A stretch of DNA of 24,237 nucleotides. Origin: Silene noctiflora (taxonomy: Eukaryota; Streptophyta; Magnoliopsida; Caryophyllales; Caryophyllaceae). Location: assembly GCA_009801015.1 (NCBI GenBank), contig VHZZ01000160.1, forward strand, positions 195,074 to 219,310. The letters run 5' to 3'. Both the position numbers and the translations under genes were made by a program. Shown piece by piece: positions 18,462-24,237 of the stretch (position 1 is its first letter; every line of letters starts with the position of its first letter). Under the pieces are notes generated by a model that was not told the origin of the DNA, searched no databases, and saw nothing but the letters and a program-made list of their open reading frames with translations.

Positions 18462-21400
18462 ATGGCTAAAATACTACTTCATGGAACTCTTCATGTTACC
18501 ATATATGAGGCTGAAAGGCTCTTCGGCGGTGGCGGCCGCGACCTCTTCCACAAGGTATATATGTATCACAAATTCTCATTGAAGATGGGCACTATCCGTC
18601 ACAAGCTAAAGATGGATAGTGTCCCTCTCACAATATACAACTGACACCAAACATGGATGCTCAATTTTCCATCCACTTGTCCTCCCACTTGCTTTATTGT
18701 GAGAGGGCACTATCCGTCCTTGTGACTGATAGTGCCCGTCACAAGCAAGACGCTTTGTATATGTATACCCTTAATTAAATTGTCATTAAGTTTTTAATTA
18801 TTATGATTTATTTCTGAGCTGCAAAGTTTCCTGTTTTTCATAGTTAGTTGGAGTCATTAGACTTTGATGTCAACTTTTTTAGTCTAGGGTTGGTGGACAG
18901 TTGAACTACTACGTTTTTTTTCCTCCTAATTTAATGTTTCTGATGTTATTAGTGAATGATTATAACCGGTTTTCAGTTAGACGGTCTGATACAAGAATTT
19001 GTATATGGTCGTTGTGAGAATGATTCGATAGTAAGATGGTCGTATCCAATAATTGAAATTATATATGTATTGTTCTTGGTTTAAGCAACCATGTTAAAGT
19101 TGAATCGAGTTCAGGGGTGGATCTAGGATTTAGACTTTAGATGATACCTATAGAATATGGAGTAGTTGATCATAATCTTATGATCATTTAGTTCTGGTGA
19201 TCAACTCGTCTATGATCGATATATTTTGTTAATAAAATGTTTTGGGTTAGCCATATTGATGTAGAATGATTGTTGATAACAGTTGACCGAGACAGAGGGA
19301 GTAGAGATTCAGACGTATGCTCTACAATTAAATGGACTATATTGTAGTCGATTATTAATTCCATTGTTATAATGATTTCGTTTCAGATTAGAGAGGGAGT
19401 AGAAAGCCTAGTAGGGGATGGTGCTGGGAAACTCTACGCGACAGTAGACATTGAGGGAGCTAGAGTTGGTCGAACAAGGCTCCTCGCGCACAAGGACTCA
19501 AACCCGAGATGGTACGAGCAGTTCCATATCTATTGTGCTCATATGGCCTCAGATGTAGTCTTCACTTTGAAACAGGACAATGCCATTGGAGCCACTCTCC
19601 TTGGACGAGCCTACCTTCCCGTTAGCCAAGTCATAAGCGGGGATGAAATTGACACTTGGCTCGATATCCTAGACAAGGAGCGGAAGCCTATACATAAAGG
19701 GTCTAAAGTCCGTGTTAAAGTCCAGTTCTTTGATGTCACAAGAGATATGAATTGGGATAAAGGAGTTAAAACACCCAAGTTTCCTGGGGTACCCTACACT
19801 TTCTTCCCTCAGAGGAACCTCTGTAAGGTTACCTTGTATCAGGACACTCATGTGCTCGATAGCTTTGCTCCTAAGATCCCGCTTGCTGGTGGCAAGTTCT
19901 ACGAGCAACATCGTTGCTGGGAGGACATTTTTGATGCTATCACTGACGCGAGACACTTGATTTACATTACTGGTTGGTCCGTTTATACCGAGATTACCCT
20001 TATTAGGGATCCGAGGAGGCCGAGGCCTGGTGGAGATATGACTTTAGGTGAGCTCCTTAAGAAGAAAGCCATGGAAGGTGTTCGAGTTTTGATGCTTGTT
20101 TGGGATGATAGGACTTCTGTAAAAGGGTTGAAGGAGGACGGACTAATGGGGACCCACGATCAAGAGACGGAGAACTACTTCCGGGGTAGTGAAGTGCACT
20201 GTGTCCTTTGTCCGCGAAATCCTGACAGTGGAAGGAGCATCATTCAAGATATTGAAATTGGGACTATGTTCACCCACCATCAAAAGATTGTGGTTGTCGA
20301 TAGTGAATTGCCTAATAAAAGGGCCGATTTGAGGAGGATTGTGAGTTTTATCGGAGGTATAGATCTTTGTGATGGGCGATATGACTCACAAACCCACTCC
20401 CTTTTCGGGACTCTTGATACTGTTAATCATGATGATTTCCATCAACCTAACTTCCCGGGTACCTCGATCCAGAAAGGTGGACCTAGAGAGCCGTGGCACG
20501 ACATCCACTCTCGGCTAGAAGGCCCGGTTGCTTGGGACGTGCTTCAAAACTTCGAACAGAGGTGGAGGAAGCAAGGTGGGAAGGATCTCCTTCTTAACCT
20601 TAGAGAAATGAAAGCTATATTCATTCCTCCATCTCCTGTCACATTCCCTAATGACGACGAAACTTGGAATGTGCAAGTTTTTAGGTCGATTGATGCTGGG
20701 GCCGCCTTTGGGTTCCCTGATGCCCCAGAAGAGGCCGCCAAATTCGGGCTGGTGAGTGGGAAGGACAACATCATTGACCGAAGTATCCAAGATGGGTACA
20801 TCAACGCTATAAGGCGGGCCAAGAGGTTCATCTACATTGAAAATCAGTACTTCCTCGGTAGCGCATTTGCTTGGAAACCAGATGGTATTGTTCCAGCTGA
20901 TATTGAAGCCCTGCATCTTATACCTAAAGAACTCTCATTAAAGATTATTAGTAAGATCGAAAAGGGTGAGAGGTTTACGGTTTATGTTGTGGTCCCAATG
21001 TGGCCTGAGGGGTTTCCTGGTAGTGGTTCAGTACAAGCTATTTTGGACTGGCAAAGGCGAACCATGGAGATGATGTACTCTGATATAACCCTGGCTCTTC
21101 GAGCCCAGGGGATCGATGCCAGTCCAAAGGAATACTTGTCATTCTTTTGTATAGGTAACCGAGAGGTCAAGAAAAGTGGAGAGTATGAGCCGGCAGAGCA
21201 TCCTGAGCCCGGTTCAGAATATAGTCGTGCTCAAGCTGCTCGGAGATTCATGATCTATGTCCATGCTAAGATGATGATTGGTACTTACCTCATTACTCTA
21301 CAGTCTTGTTTATTATCATTAATACGCAAATTCTCATTTCAGACAAACCATTTCCGTCTGAAATTAAGGAGGCCTAAATGTTCACTAACTGTTTGTTTGA

Positions 21401-21847
21401 CATGTTTCAGTTGATGATGAGTACATAATCATAGGATCGGCCAACATAAATGAAAGATCGATGAACGGAGCCAGAGACTCAGAGATAGCCATGGGAGCAT
21501 ACCAACCTAACCAAATAAATCACATAAATCAACCAGCAAGAGGCCAAATCCATGGGTTTAGGATGTCATTATGGTATGAACATATGGGATTACTCGATAA
21601 CACGTTCCTTAACCCGGAAAGTAAGGAATGTGCTACGAAAATTAACCAAATTGCTCAAAAGAACTGGGAATTATACTCTTCTGACACCTTAGAGCATGAT
21701 CTTCCTAGTCATTTGCTTACTTATCCAATCGCAATCACTGAAGAAGGAGACGTCGTTGGGCTTCCTGGTACCGAGTTTTTCCCTGATACTAAGGCTAGAA
21801 TTCTTGGCAGGAAATCGGATACTCTCCCTCCTATTCTCACAACCTAA
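18462..21847 (+). CDS. PLDalpha: Phospholipase D alpha
   Basis: Three coding exons (18462-18554, 19387-21280, 21411-21847) join to 807 aa, close to the usual 810 for plant PLD alpha. The enzyme hydrolyses phosphatidylcholine and other phospholipids to phosphatidic acid, a stress and hormone signal, at the plasma and inner membranes. Residues 1 to about 150 form the calcium-binding C2 domain, starting with the alpha-type [23 protein letters not shown] motif 1 is H329-x-K331-x4-D336 (HQKIVVVD). HKD motif 2 is H657-x-K659-x4-D664 (HAKMMIVD). Both catalytic sets are complete. [10 protein letters not shown] begins at residue 515 and an ERF motif follows in [13 protein letters not shown]. The C-terminal [15 protein letters not shown] and PPILTT ending are alpha-type. 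Intron 1 (phase 0) contains a MITE. Intron 2 (130 nt, phase 1) splits the V663 codon inside HKD motif 2. No frameshift was seen; the gene looks functional. Confidence 0.95.
18567..18757. mobile_element. Mutator-like MITE in PLD alpha intron 1, 191 bp
   Basis: The exact 9-bp direct repeat TATATGTAT flanks the element (18558-18566 and 18758-18766). Inverted arms are strong: GGGCACTATCCGTCACAAG on the left (from 18587) against GGGCACTATCAGTCACAAGG read in reverse from about 18737. Both arms end towards the centre with CTCTCACAAT. The outer left end is CACAAATTCTCATT. It has no coding capacity and is in the same family as 16841-17024. Confidence 0.85.
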
Positions 21848-21897
21848 GAGGGAGTTTCTGTTTGTGAGACGAGGTGCAAGACTAGTATAATAATAAT

Positions 21898-21908
21898 AAT
21901 AAAATAAA
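21898..21908 (+). terminator. Candidate poly(A) signal of PLD alpha
   Basis: Two overlapping AATAAA hexamers lie about 50 nt after the TAA stop, within an AAT-rich run. That is rather close to the stop; GT-rich DNA to about 22080 may extend the 3' untranslated region beyond this point. Confidence 0.35.
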
Positions 21909-22149
21909 ACAATGAGGGGGAGGGGGGATTCGAATTTGGGACTTCCGATGTGCTCGGTTTTTTAGTAGTAAGTACGAGGACTATATGCTGCTTAGTAGTT
22001 GCTTCTGTAAGGGTCTTGAGGCTGTAAAATTTGTGATTTTCTGTTGGATGATTATTGTATTGTGCTTATTGTGTGTGATATTTCATTAGTGTTATGCTAA
22101 TCATCATTTCTTAATTATTTTAACTGATTCATGAAAGTCATGCAATATA

Positions 22150-22560
22150 GGTTCCGTTTGGTAAAACTAACTGAAAAGATAGCTGAAAACTGAAAAATTA
22201 ATTGAAACTTGAAAATGTAACTGATAAGGTAACTAAAAATTAGGAACTGATAAGGTAGCTGATTATATAAAAATATGTTTGACAAACTAACTAAAAAGGT
22301 AACTGATTTTGATGCAATTACCTAAAAGGATACGGTAATTATTTAGTAGTATAGATTAAAGAGGGTAAAAAAGGAAAATCAAATTAAATCAGGTACTTGA
22401 AATCTCAAATGCTACTATAGGTAACATTTCATTTCAGATAGCTTATTTGGTTAAATAAGCTACTTGTCAAACGCTTATAAAAAAATAAAATACCTGAAAT
22501 TTTGGTCAGATAAGCTACTTTGACCAAATCAGTACCTGAAATGTCTTGTCAAACAGAGCC
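22150..22560. mobile_element. Non-autonomous DNA transposon (MITE), 411 bp
   Basis: The left end GGTTCCGTTTGGTAAAA and the reverse of the right end, GGCTCTGTTTGACAAGA, match at 12 of 17 positions. ATA flanks both sides (22147-22149 and 22561-22563). The interior has repeated AACTGATAAGGTAACT words and no gene. Ends and a 3-bp duplication suggest PIF/Harbinger type, but TTA/TAA would be more usual than ATA, so the superfamily is uncertain. Confidence 0.6.
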
Positions 22561-22614
22561 ATAATTCAAATCCACTTTACCCATTTTCTTTATTGGCAAA
22601 AAGTGGACTAGCAT

Positions 22615-23080
22615 TAGACCTGACAAAAGTAACCCGACCCGATTGACCCGACCCGAAAAGGCTGACCCGAGACCCGAAATGACCCAACTACATCACCCGA
22701 ATGTGACCCAAAAACCCGAACAGACCCGACCCGACCCGAACATGACCCAAACTCTTGACCCGTAACTGACCCAACCCGAAAATGACCCGATTCTAAAACC
22801 ACCCAACCCGAAAATGACTCGACAAAACATAACTCTAATTAAACCGAAAAGACTTGAAATGCGTTTTTCTCTCTTATTCATTGACCCGAAAATGACCCGA
22901 CCCAAAATAACCCGACCTGATTATCTGAAACTGACCCGACGAACAAACCCGAAATAGACCCGAAACCCGAAATGACCCGAGGCGACCCGAATTAACCCGA
23001 AATCAATGAAAGACCCGAACTGATCCGACCCGAACCGGCTCAACCCGAACCCGACCCGTTGATCCGATTTGTCAGGTCTA
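22615..23080 (-). mobile_element. GGGTC-rich hAT-like non-autonomous element, copy 2
   Basis: A 466-bp relative of the element at 14762, inverted, with termini TAGACCTGACAAA and TTTGTCAGGTCTA that are inverted repeats over 12 or more bases. Flanking octamers ACTAGCAT (22607-22614) and AGTAGCAT (23081-23088) match at seven of eight positions, fitting the 8-bp target duplication of hAT elements. The interior follows copy 1 in detail when reversed, including the ATGAATAAGAGAGAAAAA core. Predicted frames are by-products of the repeats. Confidence 0.8.
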
Positions 23081-23741
23081 AGTAGCATACCCTCATTACA
23101 ATCTTTTATTTACCCAAAATACCATCGACTCTCATCCAGTCTACTCATTGCAAAAAGTAAGGTTAATTTTCTTAAAACTTGTGTCCGAGCTCACGGGTAC
23201 ATTGGATGGGATTGGAGGGAGTATAACAATTATCTTATCTCATCTCATCTCATCTCATCTCATCTATGAATATGGAGTATACCTTTTCAATTTTCATTGT
23301 AACTAAAGTACGAACATTTTGTACTGCGTGTTTCATTTGATTGTATACGTTCTCAAAATATATATGTGAGAAATTGTGGGAAAAAAACGTATATAATCAA
23401 ATATCGTAGTCATGTACAGTAACATTTTTACACAAGAAAAATTGATTATTAGACATTTTGTACAACCAAATCGACCTCAATATTCCTAAAAGAACAATAT
23501 TCAAAGTAGGTGTTACTAAAACCGGATAAATACGGTTTTGAAAACCTATCGGATATCCGGTTTTAAAATCTATCTTTCAGTATTCGGTGCTGATTTTCTT
23601 TGTATACTTTGGGTAGACTGTTTATATTGTGAAAATTGATTTAAAAGGTTACAAATTCTCATTTAAGACGGAGGAATCGTATCAGATATACAAAAATTCT
23701 TGTTAATGTTGTACTGTCATCCATGTATTATGAACTGAGTT
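23081..23741. other. Intergenic, no gene seen
   Basis: AT-rich DNA with a CATCT microsatellite at 23241-23265 and a TACAAATTCTCATTTAAGACGG word near 23649, the terminal motif shared with MITEs elsewhere in the window. Around 23520-23570 there are mirrored CGGTTTT/AAAACC words. Nothing coding is supported. Confidence 0.5.
23241..23265. repeat. (CATCT)5 microsatellite
   Basis: Five exact CATCT units, preceded by a variant TATCTTATCT. Confidence 0.9.
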
Positions 23742-23952
23742 GATGCCATCTGTAGGAATTTCCTGTGGAAAGGGAGTACAGAGACCAATAAAGCTCCTCT
23801 ACTAGCATGGTATAAAGTTTGTGTACCTAAGAAAGAAGAGGACCTTGGCCTCAGATTGAGTTCAGTTTCGAATATAGATATTATTGTGAAACTGGTCTGG
23901 TGGATGTTCTTGAAACCTGACAAACTTTGGGACCATTGGGTAACCTCTCAAG
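23742..23952 (+). pseudogene. LINE (L1-type) reverse-transcriptase tail remnant
   Basis: One open stretch reads DAICRNFLWKG, then LLAWYKVCVPKKEEDLGLR and LVWWMFLKPDKLW. This is the conserved segment that follows the reverse-transcriptase domain in plant L1-type LINEs (AICRxFLW...W..VC.PK..GGLG). Only about 70 residues remain. The endonuclease and polymerase core are absent. A stop just upstream and the GGGTC element starting at 23953 break it off on both sides, so it is a dead fragment. Confidence 0.75.
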
Positions 23953-24237
23953 TAGAGGTGGCAATCGGGTCAGTCGGGTCGGGTTTGGGTCGGGTTAAGT
24001 CGGGTTCGGGTCGCGTCGGGTCGTTTCGGGTCAAATAATGTATCGGGTCGGATCATTGTCGGGTCCGACAACTTCATCGTATTACTACAATTTTTAACCA
24101 TTAAATTTAGTTTTTAACTTATTATTTCGTTTAATTACTTCGTTATTAGGTCAAACGTATCAATCTTAACACAAAATCACTTTCATTTTGATCAAAATTA
24201 AGCTTAATAATTGTTGGGTTATCAATTTAATCGGGTC
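23953..24237 (+). mobile_element. GGGTC-rich hAT-like element, copy 3, partial
   Basis: It begins TAGAGGTGGCAATCGGGTC, a variant of the copy 1 and 2 terminus, directly after the LINE fragment, followed by dense CGGGTC words to about 24070. It then runs into AT-rich sequence and again ends with CGGGTC at the window edge. The right terminus and target duplication lie outside the window. The interior differs from copies 1 and 2, so it is a separate subfamily. Confidence 0.6.

Noticed and set aside
20515..20916. 133-residue minus-strand frame opposite PLD alpha
   Set aside because: It is a shadow of the well-conserved sense coding sequence; no domain or start context supports it.
21920..21960. 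tRNA-like T-arm sequence (GGATTCGAATTTGGGAC)
   Set aside because: No matching acceptor, D or anticodon stems were found around it.

Overview
The window is nuclear DNA from a flowering plant, almost certainly a core eudicot. The genes have short exons with GT-AG introns, the intergenic DNA is AT-rich, and there are many plant-type mobile elements: Ty1-copia, a solo LTR, a LINE remnant, and MITEs of Mutator, hAT and PIF/Harbinger type. The GAGACGGTCTC/ACAAATTCTCAT MITE motifs and the TACTCGATCGAGTA-bearing LTR remind me of Caryophyllales, perhaps Caryophyllaceae. That is an impression from memory and was not tested.

Layout. 1-1525: a tandem satellite of about 312 bp monomers. 1526-2511: AT-rich DNA with remnants of a GGGTC-rich repeat. 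2517-3881: a solo LTR bounded by the 5-bp duplication AATCA, carrying nine TACTCGATCGAGTA palindromes. 4711-5355 (minus): an intronless germin-like protein gene. 6435-14291 (plus): a complete nine-exon TBC-domain Rab GTPase-activating protein gene (420 aa by my splicing). Its 3.66-kb fourth intron holds two decayed Ty1-copia fragments placed head to head. 14762-15207: a GGGTC-rich hAT-like element. 15.2-18.0 kb: intergenic DNA with several small transposons. 18462-21847 (plus): a complete three-coding-exon phospholipase D alpha gene (807 aa). 22150-22560: another MITE. 22615-23080: a second GGGTC element, inverted relative to the first. 23742-23952: a LINE reverse-transcriptase tail, interrupted by a third GGGTC element that runs off the right edge.

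The three protein genes are independent plant transcription units, not an operon, and share no obvious pathway. The germin-like protein is apoplastic, the TBC protein acts on Rab GTPases in membrane traffic, and PLD alpha makes phosphatidic acid at membranes. All three read as intact. The most notable features concern mobile DNA and genes: a long inverted repeat inside the TBC primary transcript, a 191-bp Mutator-like MITE inserted 12 nt inside the first coding-intron donor of PLD, a regularly spaced palindrome array in the LTR, and a germin-like protein with two altered cupin motifs. I did not find a wholly new multi-gene system.
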